The notes under the pieces are model-generated. The model was given only the letters and a program-made list of their open reading frames with translations, was not told where the DNA came from and did no database searches. Positions 49,660-61,381 of a stretch of 64,000 nt of DNA are shown piece after piece. Numbering within the stretch: the stretch's first letter is position 1; each line of letters starts with the position of its first letter. The stretch comes from Paramarasmius palmivorus (lineage: Eukaryota; Basidiomycota; Agaricomycetes; Agaricales; Marasmiaceae): NCBI GenBank assembly GCA_037176845.1, contig JAYKXP010000177.1:23724-87723 (forward strand). Reading direction: 5' to 3'. The translations under genes and the position numbers were made by a program.

Positions 49660-49960
49660 GATGCTGATCAAGGACCGCCGATCATTGACACGGGGATCAT
49701 TTATAGCATCCAACAACTTCCTGCATCTATTCGATTAAGTATTACATGATACGGTTCGACTCATACCACTAAAGGACTCACCTAAACCGACGAAGAACTG
49801 ACAGCGACACGTCCAACGAGAACAATCGTACTAGGGCGCACAAGTCGGAGCAAAGTCGGGATTCAAAAAAGCATCGCACACGTGGCAATCTCAAACACGA
49901 ATATCCGTGGGAACCTGGAGAAGCCGAAGGGCTTCCGTTTGTCCTTTCGAAGATCACACC

Positions 49961-50626
49961 ATGACACCAACCGACGAGGAATGGGCCTCTTTTCTCGACA
50001 CAGCAGTACCTGCTCATATAGAATTCTTCAACAGAGTCATCGATGCCTACCCTCGAACGGAGAACGGTCTACTAGATACACTGGTATCAAACCCGAATGC
50101 ACGTACGAGAGAGCTTGAACTATTCGTGCTTCGAAACATAGGGGTACGGCAACATCTATCAAAACAAGCAAGTCCGGTATTAACCTTCTTCTTTCAGGAG
50201 TTCCCAATAACCGTACAAAGAAACAGTCCATCGACGCCCATACTCACCAGACGTTTCCGATCAAATATACATCTTATCATTGACTCGATGCTCAGTTTAA
50301 AGTCGACTCGACACGACCCTGCAGACATAACCAATGCCATGCAGTGCCCTGAAGGTCCTGATGCAGACGCAGACGGATTCCAGTTGGATAACCTCACCGA
50401 CCAACAACTTTGGGCAGCAGAACACGCAAGGGTCAATTCACGCATAGCATCCGCTAACAGGAACAGAAACAGGTCTGGTAGCATGGCGATCGACCTTGTC
50501 ACACGAGATTGGCTAAGAACGGCAGTCTCCCAACTGCTAGGTTTGCGAGAGATGGCAAATGAAGAGATAGAGGCAGAAGCAGACACCCGTAAGAACCCCT
50601 TCAACGCACGCTTTTCCCGTTGCTGA
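49961..50626 (+). CDS. Orphan protein, paralogue of the gene at 47496-48153
   Basis: ATG 49961 reads MTPTDEEWASFLDTAVPAHI, EFFNRVIDAYPRTENGLLDT and LELFVLRNIG. A 57-nt intron (GTACGG...TTTCAG) is a multiple of three and stays open if unspliced. After it come EFPITVQRNSPSTPILTRRF, RSNIHLIIDSMLSL, DQQLWAAEHARVNSRIASA and TRDWLRTAVSQLLGLREMAN, stop 50626. Length is about 200 residues, mostly helical. It matches the minus-strand paralogue segment by segment, with the intron at the same place. No known domain. Confidence 0.6.
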   Translation: MTPTDEEWASFLDTAVPAHIEFFNRVIDAYPRTENGLLDTLVSNPNARTRELELFVLRNIGVRQHLSKQASPVLTFFFQEFPITVQRNSPSTPILTRRFRSNIHLIIDSMLSLKSTRHDPADITNAMQCPEGPDADADGFQLDNLTDQQLWAAEHARVNSRIASANRNRNRSGSMAIDLVTRDWLRTAVSQLLGLREMANEEIEAEADTRKNPFNARFSRC

Positions 50627-50779
50627 CGACACCACCCCCAGTTTTGCAGCTTTCACACAGGTAGGATACAGACCCTAGTATACAGTCCCATGTTTTTAGC
50701 CCCCCCTTGCAAACCCACAATGTACACTTTCAAACCGATAGTAGAACTACAGACAACAAACAGTAAAGCGCAAGTAGGA

Positions 50780-51665
50780 CTACTCTATCGCCATCCCCAA
50801 CCTCTGCATGACCACTTCACACTCACGCCCCAGGATTCCAGCCTTGACACGCTTGGAGACATCATACACTACGTAACGGATCAGCAGCATTACCAGAAAC
50901 AAGGAAGGGTGCCCACCAAAACGAAGGTCCCTCAGAGATACAATGACATCGAAATCTCTCACTAACGCGTCTTGAAGGCTGCGTTTAAGACGAGCTATAG
51001 TCCACTCGTTGGCGAGGCAAAGCACATCCATGAGATGCGAGCACACGCCGCTTCGAACGAGATCATCGCCAGTGCGTGACATTGCTGCGAACCGATTGAA
51101 AACACTGGATGGATCGTCCAGACGATAGACCAACTCTGCAAAAACCCATCAAAACCGAATACAGGAAAAGGTAAAGATAAAAACAAAAAGGACTGAAACA
51201 AAATCCGAAGAAGGAACCATCCTCACCTAAAACTGTTCCTACTACTTCCCTATTGTACCGCAAAACGTTCACCTGAACGTAATCAAAATCGCCATCACCT
51301 CCCCTCGTGGCCCCTCGAGCTATACCAGAGAAATAGCGACTAACGACGGACAACAGCGAAGCAGGGACCTCGTACTCGCAATCCTCGCCGTTCACCAAAA
51401 TCTGGAACTCCCATTCCCTTCCTCTCCTATAATGAAACCGTGGCAGTTGAGGTGGGGCAACAGCAAGCGGTTCTATACGGCCGCCATCCATCATCTCGCC
51501 AGAGTGCTGATCGTATGAAGCAATGGAAGCACGAAAACCAGGCTGTGATTGACGACGATAGAAGGAGTTATTAGTGATATCGAGCATCGGTACTTCGTCC
51601 ATAAGCCAAACCACGCAGTCCAACAACCCTTTATACTGGAAAGAAGCACCGAAAAACACGCGCAT
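50780..51665 (-). CDS. BTB/POZ-like protein
   Basis: ATG 51665 begins MRVFFGASFQYKGLLDCVVW. The folded part reads WEFQILVNGEDCEYEVPASL, LLSVVSRYFSGIARG and VQVNVLRYNREVVGTVLE. After an intron near 51135-51228 comes LVYRLDDPSSVFNRF, then VCSHLMDVLCLANEWTIARL and KRSLQDALVRDF, stop 50780. The order (strand, VPASLL, ARYF-like, then an ELVY helix and a leucine-rich helical tail) is that of BTB domains, which form dimers and can bind Cullin-3 ligases. The match is by pattern only, since the first strand is unusual. Its neighbours include F-box and MYND genes. Confidence 0.55.
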
Positions 51666-51938
51666 CGAAGCAAGGACGCGTATACCTCTGCCGAAGCCAC
51701 TTCATCGGTAATGGTACTACGACGAAACCAATGCGGAAATCAAGAAAAAAAAAAGGCACGTTGCAACCAAAAGAGAACCGAACGTAAGAGGACAAGCTAA
51801 ACACAAACGCCACATATGTATTCAAACGCCCGAACAGAAGTCTTCACCACCACGATAGGGAAAGGTGCACAAAGGTACTTCCGACAAAGTAGGCTACATC
51901 GTAAACAACCTATATCCACGGGACCCTTCAACGGATTC

Positions 51939-52433
51939 TCACTCGGAATCATACCCACAATCTTCACACTCCACGCACCCCCTGTTAATGGCGCCACATC
52001 GGTCACATCTCCATCGACGACGATCCATCATTAACGTTTCTCTCTGAGCCTTCGTGGTAAACTCGGCAATGGGCACGTCCCAGTCATCGAGATCCGTCAC
52101 ATTCAGCTGGCTTACGACTCGATAAGCCCCAACTAGCGGGAAAGTCAGCCGTCATATTCCAAATCGGCTACTATCGAAACAACCTACAAATGTTGATCTT
52201 AGCCATGAGATCCTTCACGGCATCAAACTGGCGCGGTGGCAAACTTTCAAGAACTTCTGCTGCTCCTGAACAGTAAGCGACATCACACACACAAAGCAAC
52301 GATGATACCCACAAATACGTTCCAAGTCGGCAACATCACCCATAGTCATCCAAAAGCTAGAGCCAGAACTCGCATCACTATCAGGAGCAGCAGACGAATT
52401 GTCGCCGGAGTTCGCAGGTAAGGAAGCAGACAT
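51939..52433 (-). CDS. Small protein with C-terminal zinc ribbon (RanBP2-like), family copy 1
   Basis: ATG 52433 begins MSASLPANSGDNSSAAPDSD, a disordered acidic start. Downstream exons read AAEVLESLPPRQFDAVKDLM and AKIN, then, after an intron with donor GTAGGT and acceptor CGCTAG, GAYRVVSQLNVTDLDDWDVP, IAEFTTKAQRETLMMDRRR and the ribbon WRCDRCGAINRGCVECEDCG, stop 51939. The pattern W-x-C-x2-C-x3-N...C-x2-C is that of RanBP2-type zinc fingers, which bind ubiquitin or RNA. The gene at 55083-55715 has the same layout. The junction of exons 1 and 2 is not fully settled. Confidence 0.5.
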
Positions 52434-52655
52434 GGTGGGAGTAAACAGGCAAAAATGCAGTAGCAAGAACTTCTTAAATACACCCTCTCTACCAAATAGT
52501 AAAAAATAGACCAAAAACAGTTGAACAGTCTAACCTAACCCTTTGTCGGCATGCACCGCATGAAACACGTAACCTCTAAAGACCGCAATGCCCTACAAGA
52601 ATGCAAGAACGGAGAGCTACAATACGGCCACGAATCGACTGTAGACATGAACGCA

Positions 52656-54622
52656 TCAGTCGTATACGAACGGCGGCTCCCGAGAATCAGGGGAATGCCA
52701 TGTGCAGAAAAACACACGCTGGCGACCGCAGGCTACAACAACCAAGTCGCTATCTTCGTATCCCTCGGGCGGGACCCGAAAAGTGACTCTACCGAGCCAT
52801 TTATCCCGCGAATCTACGCGCAAATCACCCAAACTTTCGGAGAAGTCCAAAACGAGGACATCCAGGGGGGACACAGTCATACGCAAAAGAGCCAACGCTG
52901 TAATCCTCGACTGCAAGAAAGTATACGCGAAATTTCGAAGAAACCCGAGGTCATTTCGCAGCGGAAACGCCTCACCGCCTGCAATAAACAAGACAAAGTG
53001 AGCAACTAAAACGCCAAACACCACCGAGTCCAACGCACTTTTCCGAACAGCCCCAGTTTGAAGACAGTCCTCACCATGACTTTCCTTCCAGTGAGAGCGA
53101 CGACACTCTTTGGAGCAATACACTACACAATGACAACCGCCGCACAATCGAGAATAGGCTGTGGAAAACGGTACATCTGCAGCCTAGCAACCAAAAAATC
53201 AGGGCAAAGAACAATAAAACCCCCCACTAGCCCCCCTCACGATGCACTTACCAGTTGTGAAGCAACGACACGATTGCCTTCGCACTAAGTCATACGATCA
53301 AACGATGAAAATAAGTTCTCGAACAAGAGTCATCTGGCACTCACCGATCCAAAAGAACAAAGGCGAAGACACGCTTCGGAATAAGACGTAAATTTGTAAC
53401 CGAAGCGAACCTCGTACACCACCGCAACCTCCTCGCACCATGCCTCCCAGCCTTCCAATACACGATCAAGTCGTCGAGTATCAAGCTTACGCATCTGTTT
53501 CCTCACTAATCGCAAAATAGAAGGCGTCAACAAGTGCGGGACTAAGCTCACCAGCAGCTCGTTGCACTTGATCAGAAGCGACGACGAATGATCCACGGTG
53601 CAAGTGTGTCGTGCTCGCGCTTTCTCCACTGACACGTAAGCGGGAATGTCCATAACCGCCTGCAGAAGCCCTGCTTTCAATGCATCCAACACCCAGCCAG
53701 AACCCTCCTGCAGGGCAACAACAGGACATACCACACGGAGGCACAGCGACAACAACCTCCCCAATACGTCCAATTCCAAAGCGACAAGAAGACTGGTTGA
53801 AAGAGTGTCTACGCCTCCGAGTAGCGCAAGAACTGCCCTCATACAACGCGAAAACCACCTCGCTGCATCAAAACAACACAAGGACACCTCCATGTATTCA
53901 TGCATCTGCACGATGACGAATGCCAAGGCATGGAGCTCTGCAGAATTGTCCAAGACGGATTCCTCCTGCAAAATACGCACAAACCGACCCAACGCCACCC
54001 GGAGGTATCCAAGTCGAGGTTGTACAGCAAATATCCCCTCTAATATAGGGCGTACTCGGGCCCTTTCGAAGCAATGACCCTTCCAGAACGGATGGACGAC
54101 GACAGCCACAACAGGTGCCAAGCTGCTATCCGAGACGAACAAAGCACCATAAAGGAACTGGATGCAAATCCGGCGAAAATCGGCCGACGATCGCACGATT
54201 CGTCCAATGGGAGATGACGGGTAATGCTGGAGAAAGACGTACACCAAGTCGAAGATGGAGTTTAACATCTTATCGACCCAACAAGAGGTAGACAACGCCC
54301 GAGGTAGTGTCCTGGACCCGACAAAAGTACCACTCCAAAGATGGAGAGCACGAAACCAGCGCAGAAGGGTGGACCATGTTTGCTCGCCATCCATTCCGGG
54401 GAGATTCGAGTATTGGTGAAGTTGACCAAACGGATAAGGGTGTAGATAAACAGTAAAGCACTCCAGCGCAGCAACGACCTCAGTACACCTCGACACGACG
54501 GTCCAGGGATCGTCAGCGGTACCAGGAACAGGAACCAACAAGATCTGCTTCACAAGGTTCAATGTGAACGGATCTCCCATACGTGCCAGCGCGGTCATGT
54601 TTTCAACCCGATCGGAGGACAT
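52656..54622 (-). CDS. MYND-type zinc finger protein
   Basis: ATG 54622 starts MSSDRVENMTALARMGDPFT. A long helical region of about 420 residues (LVKQILLVPVPGTADDPW, AALECFTVYLHPYPFGQLHQ, LHALAFVIVQMHEYMEVSLC) ends SEACLRLCSFGS. An 11-codon microexon (CEGNRVVASQL) and a further exon then give the MYND finger, LCGGCHCVVYCSKECRRSHW and KESHGEDC. MYND fingers bind proline-rich partners and occur in many mushroom proteins with this long helical N-terminus. A tail of about 130 residues follows, with a hydrophobic stretch (VVFGVLVAHFVLFIAGG), ending EPPFVYD at 52656. No breaks are visible. The partner is unknown. Confidence 0.75.
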
Positions 54623-55082
54623 GCTATAAGGATCAGGTACGCTAAGCCGACCACAATAGACAAAGGGTGAGCACACACCTTCGAGAAAGACTGCGAATGA
54701 GGGAATGAGGTATAAAACCACGAGAGAAGGCGCGCTCAAATAACACCACAGAGAAGACCGATGCCGGCACGGTACGACTTAATCCATAGCAGGCAGTCCG
54801 CGCAAACCGCGTATACAGCATCCCTTCAACCGAAAAGTAAACCTAAAACGAAAGCACATATTATCAGTCCTCCGAACCAGTTAGCACGCGAAAAAAAGCG
54901 AGAAAGTGGAACCAGGAACCATATGATATTCAAAACAAGTAGGAATACAGTGAAACCTGCTCTCCAGTGCCGACAGAGAGACAAAAAAAGAAACAAACGG
55001 GTCTCAGACACCACCAGGACAACATACCCTCGAAATTCAGCCAACTTCGTAAAACAGCCTTCCACTATCAAAGACAACGAGC

Positions 55083-55715
55083 CTAAGAATCGTCGAACCC
55101 GCAACCGCATACGATAGTATCGGTGTTGGAACGTCCGCAACTCTCACACTTCCAAGTGATACTCCCACCCGACCTCAACACCTGCCACCTCTGCAATCTA
55201 CTAGTCCCCTCCAAAACCGGCTCTCCATCCACATCTTCAGTTTCGTGTTTTCCCAGAGGGGCAAACGACTCTACGGCAACCAAAAGAGGCCCCAAGCCAC
55301 GGATACCTTCTAAAACGGCGTCAATACCGGTTACCTCGCACACACGATCAGCATACACATACCTGCCGCAACCAAGTCAAGAAGCTCCACCACGACGTCC
55401 GTCTGCTCTGTCGTTAACGAGAGTACTACACGCACTGCAGAACCAGGATGCAACAGACGCACAAAGTCAGCGCTCCTTCGAGAAAGACATGGAAGCATAA
55501 CAGAACTCACGCAAGCGTAGCCAACGCCTGACTTCAGGATCGAGGGAGGTATCGTTTTCGTCGGGTCCAGGAGAAAGACGTAGATCCAGACCCTGCGATG
55601 CTTCTGCGACAGAGCCTTCTGGAAATGTAGGAGACGTGGTCTCCACGCCCTCATCAGGCATGCCAGCTGGCGAAGGTACTTGCGATATGGGAGGAGACCC
55701 TGAAGCATAAGACAT
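55083..55715 (-). CDS. Small protein with C-terminal zinc ribbon (RanBP2-like), family copy 2
   Basis: ATG 55715 begins MSYASGSPPISQVPSPAGMP, a Ser/Pro/Glu-rich disordered stretch ending DPEVRRWLRL. An intron near 55478-55512 leads to a hydrophobic helix region, ADFVRLLHPGSAVRVVLSLT and TEQTDVVVELLDLVAAG. Another intron leads to VTGIDAVLEGIRGLGPLLVA, VESFAPLGKHETEDVDGEPV and the ribbon ITWKCESCGRSNTDTIVCGC, stop 55083. The ribbon follows W-x-C-x2-C-x3-N and ends with C-x-C instead of C-x2-C. The same architecture is seen at 51939-52433. Confidence 0.55.
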
Positions 55716-58700
55716 GTTGGGGGAAATCCAAGAGTACCCAATGCAATCCACAGCAAGCGAGCATGCTCTAAAGGGATACTCTATTCGGCACACTGTCGCA
55801 CAACCTTCAGTCGTAACCTAAAAGAAATGATCATCAACAGAAAACGCACCGCGACTCCCAGGTTGGCGTGCAACCCCTCCTATTAAACCCCAAAAAAAAA
55901 CAACCCGACGAAGGACCAAAGGAGCATCAATACCAATAAGCAATCTGCAGCCCAATCCAAGCCTCCGCAATCCCATGGTGGTCGCTCTCCTGACACAGAA
56001 TCGAGCTACATAACCAACTGACTTCAGCCCAGACAAGTTAGAAGGGCCAAGGTACATAAAAGAAAGAGGAAATACCGTTAACGAGCAGCAGCACTCATCG
56101 CCGAACCAGAGCGGAAAAGAGAAGGAGATAGAAACAACAAATAAATCAACCGGAAGAAAGAATCGGAGAGAAAGAGCGAGAGATAAAACTAATCACGTGT
56201 TACACTGAACAGCTTTCGTCCGGAAGCGGAAACGATATTCGTGGGAGTTTTCACTGGATAGACGGCTTCACTTTCAGCTCCGATAAAGAACGAGTCTCAT
56301 TACATTCGAACTCGTAATTCTATTCTTTTGTTGAAAATGGGACGCCCAACACTCAGAAGACCTGGCAGAGCACAAAACAAGGATCACGCAATCCATTCTC
56401 AACACTCCGACTGGGGTCGCAGCTACGTACACTAGAATGGATCCCATGTTTAACATTCAAACTCTTCAGGAGATGCGATGCCTTGGTCCTAGGGTGCACT
56501 CCACAACACCTTTCCCCTTCTCACTCCGATAAACTTGAATATTGATATGCAGATTAATCAAGATGCGCTGTGTTCCGAAGATGATACGTATCTTTCAAGC
56601 GCGCATGGCCGAAGGGGACTTCGAAGAGCGCCATGAATCTGTGCCTGTAAAGTACGGGTCGATGCAAAAAACACGAGAGACGACAGGGGAAATATATCCT
56701 CAACACCTGGAGCTTCACCTCTTGAATCCGTACCAGCTCTGGCTATAACTTATGAAACATCGCGTTTCTGCGGTGCGTGTACCTGCTGTCTAATTCCCAT
56801 ACATTGCTGACTGTCATTTATTACGACAGGCAGACCACATTGTCACAGGCCATTTGCAACGATAGATTCCTCGCATTGCAGCGAAGACTCGGGTTTATCG
56901 TACTGGTTACTGAAAGAATGTAATATACAGTACAGATCGTTAATACGAGAAACCGACATCGGGCGTAGCGCAGTATCCAGTGAGATCCAGCACCAGCACC
57001 AGCACCAGTGTATTTGCCCTTTGCCTTCACCCAGGAATGCCAGCAAGGTACCATGGTATAGGTTGCTTTCGTTTAGCGGAAGGAGTGACAACAACGAATA
57101 TGTCCTAAGTAGGATAGATATCACAGAGATTATTGAGAGATATCGATCACGGATAGACGCAAATGCTTACCTTGACCAGGCCAAGTACACGTATATGACA
57201 TGGAGACGCTCCCGTTTCGGAGAGGAAGAATGACTGGCGTTGGTTGGGACTCGGGATTTGCAAGTTGTAGTCAATGTTGAATGATCTAGATATGCCAGAA
57301 TGTTAGCTTGAGTGAGGGGAGAGGGAGTAGTGAACAAGGAACAAGAGATTAGTAACCTAGCGCGTCCGAAGAAGAGCGCGTCAAAGTAACGATAGCGAAA
57401 CACAGACACGTAAAGGAAAGCCGGAACCGAATAGCAGGTTTACATACCTAGAATATCTTCTGCGCAACAGCAGCCTAGGTTCTATCGTCGATGTCTCCGT
57501 CTAATGCACCATGTCCACGTTCAGTTTTGGTGTGTACTATGCTGAGGACAGCATTCAAGGGGTAGCATGAGGGCTGCAAGTAGTTTGGTCAGTGTTCGTT
57601 CTTTGAACCGAAGGGCATACAGAAATGACAGAAAGAGCGTATAATATTGGGATAGTGGGAGGTATTAGGGGAGGAGAAGGGACACGTACTACAAAGAAGC
57701 TACCCAGCGATTGACCGTGACATCAACCCAGCAGGTATTGGCACTCCCGTTCCTGTATCTTCCACTTGCGTATGCTGGCACGATATTTCAGCGAGGCGAA
57801 TAGCTGGTGTTGATAGTGTCTACACGTTTCTTGCTGTGGTGTACCTATGCGACGAGGATTATGCTGTAAGGACTCGTTTGAGAGGAAATATGGGAGATGA
57901 AGTACGCACGACGAATCACGCTGATAGCTGAAGTAGCTTGCCGGACGAGGCCACATACTACGACTCAATTGGGCCTAGTGTGCTCATATCAGCAAAGGGC
58001 AACAGATGGAGAAAGGGTGATGGCATACTCAGTCTGTGATACATATAGGATGTTCATTTTTGCAGTCGTCTAATGTCCGTACGCGTACAACCGGGTATTT
58101 TGCGCCATATCTACCTGCTTCTGATAAGAATAATCAGTCTCATGAAGAAAAGGAGGAACAAAGAAATTGACCTGACGACATATCGAGCCCAGCCTTCAAA
58201 GGGTGCCCACCCAAGCAATCCACTGCTCTTCTCAGATTTCTCGTTTGCGGTTTTTAGGCTACCCCTTAAAGCTTTAACCCTCAGTTTTCTCGACCTTTCT
58301 TCCCAGTCTTCGTCTAGGTCTCTCGTGCCTTGGTGTAGTGAGGAGGAGCGTGCTAAGGAGCCTAGTGCGTAAAGGTCTTTGGATTCCAAGGAATGGTGGT
58401 GTATAGAGAACGAAGGAAGAGAATTGATTGGCAAATTTCAAGGTCAAGCGTAGTTACTCTTGGTCGCGTGGAGAATGTGAGGTACGATCTCAACTGGCGC
58501 AGGCTGATGAATCAGGTCAGAGGAGCCGTTGAGGTTGCCGTGTGGTGCGCGGGACGTTGAGCGTGATTATTCGTAAAGAGTTGGGGAGCCAGCCTGACAG
58601 TGAGTGTGGAAGGAGTAGAGAGCTCGGGAGTTGCTCGGGAGACTGGTTCCTGAGATCCAATGAGATCTTGAAAGCTTCAGGTGTTTTGATGGTGTCTTTT

Positions 58701-59379
58701 GGGCCCTGGCGTTTCTAACGCACGGAGCTTTTGTCGTGTTGTAGCTGGCCAATGGTCTTGACTGAATGGAGGAGGTGGAAGTATCGTGTTCGTCCTGTGT
58801 GAAGCCAATTCCCAAGCGCTTACGGTATGCATCTCTCCTTGTTTCCTCTCACCATGTCGTCTCAAGTCGCACTACATACGTCTCGATTCCCGACAAACCA
58901 ACAACACCCTTCGGTGTATGTCCTCCGTCAAGCCGGCTCAGATAGGCAAACACGAAGCGCAAGTGCCAATTAAACGACTCCCACTGCCAGACAAACCCGA
59001 TTCCTTTGCGTCATGACACAACCATAACATCCCTCCAAGTCCTCTCAAGACTCGAATCGCGTATCATCTTGCCTCCTGTCCACCTAGGCCCTCGTATTGC
59101 TACCCCTGACACGAGGAAACCAGTAGGTCGGCCATGATTATCCTTGCTGACTTTTTCTTATTTTTTTTTTCTCTACCTCAGTCCAGCCCGCACCCTTTAT
59201 TACACGGAATTTCATGGTATGCACCAACTCTGCTCTTTCCTTCGCTCGGACTGAACTTCGGACTAATAGGCCTCAATTCGTCGTTCAAGGATACTTAATT
59301 AACTACCTCCTGTACGCCTCCAATCCCCATTTTCACATGAACTGCAGCTAATAAGTACTCCTTTTCTAGTTCACCGCAA
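55716..59379. other. Long stretch without a supportable gene
   Basis: Many short frames exist, but none shows a known domain or a chain of splice sites. A 70-codon frame at 57021-57233 (IIERYRSRIDANAYLDQAKY) might be the end of a gene, and one at 58786-59016 is equally unclear. A CAGCAC microsatellite lies at 56987-57009 and a T-rich run near 59155-59171. Confidence 0.35.
56987..57009. repeat. (CAGCAC)n microsatellite
   Basis: Almost four copies of a 6-bp unit in non-coding sequence. Confidence 0.85.
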
Positions 59380-60792
59380 ATGAACCACCCCGAAGAGGCT
59401 CTTTTGCATATCCTGAAGACCGGAGATGTGTTTAAACTTGAAAATGATTCGTATGTCCATCATTTATTCGGCTTTCTACAACTGTAACACCTAACGCAAA
59501 ACACTAACAGGGAACTCTACGCTCTATACGTTGAAATCTCCACCCATACACGAACACGGGATGCCGAAGCTAGGGGTGTTTTGGAGAAAGTTCTCGAGAC
59601 TCAAACCCGGACAAAAGGTGGCGAAGGGGATATAATAGCTATCCAAGCAAAACTACATCTCTCGAGTGTTGAGGCAGATAGGCAAGGTCGAGGAAGCGGT
59701 GAAACAGTGAGTTTGTTGTTCCACCTCTAATTCTACTAGACGGGTTGGTTAAGGCCCATTTCCAGCGAAAGTGACCTCGTGGAATGGTTCGAACAAAATC
59801 CTCGACAGGACAGTGTCGTACGAAGATACAGAGAATGTACGAGATCCTGTTTTGGAGGAGCTTAGTGGTAAGAGGTGGTTGAATATACCTCAGACTCAAG
59901 GTCTTGGAGCGTCAAGTTCAAGAGGTGGTTTGGGGGTACCGGTGAAGAAGAGGTCTACCTTTGATCGGTAGGCTCCCCTTTCACCTTGAAATGCAGGACG
60001 CAGGGCTGACTGGATCGTTGGTTTAGCTTGAGGAACACGCGCCTCGCGAGTACGTACCTATTAATCGCGTTCTTGGATGATCTTATGTACTGATGTTGTT
60101 CACATTACAGGACGTCGAAACACCCACGGTACGGCGAGAAGAAGCTCTGTAGGAGCTCCACAGTCGACAATGGTCTCGGTGTTCGATGGAATGATCTGGA
60201 CAGAGCAAGAACGCGTGTTGTTGTCAAGCGCGTGCGGACCGTCTCTCTTGTCAACAGGTCGAATAAGGACAGCCACGAGCTGCAAAGCATGTTCAGGGAT
60301 TGTCTACCGGCTCTTGAGTATCCTCATCCTGGGCCAAGAGACGGGATGATTGAGCGAGAATTCGCTCTGTCGTTCATGTTGTATGTTGCGATATCGTATG
60401 ATTGGAGACACTTGCAGCTGAGTGTAGGTATGTCGTGTGTATGTTGTTCCCGACATGAGATTGAGTATGTTGACGGTGATGTAGGTCCTGAATCATGGTA
60501 TTCGGATGGTAAGTCGTTATGTGCGCAGGATGTGGGATATGAAGAAAAGGAAGTCGGGGATGAGGAAAATCCTAACACGACCGAGGCTGGTGATGTTGCT
60601 TATGAGATGGATGTAGCCTTGGGGGCGAAAGACAAGGGTTCGAAGGGAGTGGAGCTCATAGAAGATGGTGCTTCTTCGATTGACAAAAGGCTGAACGAAC
60701 ACTCGTTAGGTGGTGTAATTTCCGGTACTTCTGTCATGTATATCTTCTGTATTATCTGTGTATTGATCATGTATGTACTAATGAGAACTTGA
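59380..60792 (+). CDS. TPR-like protein with C-terminal membrane anchor, frameshifted
   Basis: ATG 59380 gives MNHPEEALLHILKTGDVFKL. After an intron, ELYALYVEISTHTRTRDAEA and GVLEKVLETQTRTKGGEGD follow, then ISRVLRQIGKVEEAVKH and LVEWFEQNPRQDSVVRRYRE, helical repeats like TPRs. The last two are one frame away from the first: an extra A in the run at 59649-59652 would explain it. A second register change occurs near 59836, after which NVRDPVLEELSGKRWLNIPQ is seen. Later exons read VKRVRTVSLVNRSNKDSHEL, MIEREFALSFMLYVAISYDW and an acidic linker, and end in a strongly hydrophobic helix, MYIFCIICVLIMYVLMRT, suggesting a tail anchor. Family not recognised. Confidence 0.45.
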
Positions 60793-61381
60793 ACACCCTT
60801 ACAAAGTCGACGTTCAATTGGCCATGAATTCGGACAGTATGTTTATTCTATTCCTGTTCAGATACGAATATACGGGCACGCCAGGGTACTCTACAGATGT
60901 CCTTCAACCGTCCTGAACGCGTCCTCAATGCAGCGCATCCTGACCATTCGATGCTACTGGTGCTGTCGATGCTATTTTCAAGCACATTGCCAGTAGCAGG
61001 TCATCCGCCGAGGAGGTTGACTCCTCTACTCAGTGTCGGTTCTTGTTCCTGTATCATTTATATCTCGTCCTTTGGCTGCTACTTCCCCGGGTATCAGCCA
61101 TGCACGGTGCAGAAGACACTATGTGTATTCATCTCTGCAGATTCAGCGAATCACTATATCATATTACATAGAGCACATAATCGAGTACTTCCGTGTATCG
61201 TAGCACTACTTGAAACCATAAGTACAGGAAACAAGGCAAATAATAACACGTCCATGAATCAGAACACGAACAGTACACACTGCGTACTGTTCAAGGAATC
61301 ACATAGAATAAGAGTACCTATAGATGATCAGCATGACGCTCTTAACGCTACAAGGCGTGACGATTCACTTACCAGAAACAA
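60793..61381. other. Intergenic, nothing convincing
   Basis: A 210-codon plus-strand frame (60897-61529) covers this gap but is low in coding character, lacks any domain and overlaps the 3' exons of the leftward gene, so I do not call it a gene. Confidence 0.4.

Noticed and set aside
28793..55715. Integrated giant virus or virus-like element
   Set aside because: No polymerase, capsid, packaging ATPase or long intronless frames were seen, and the genes are cut by many host-type introns.
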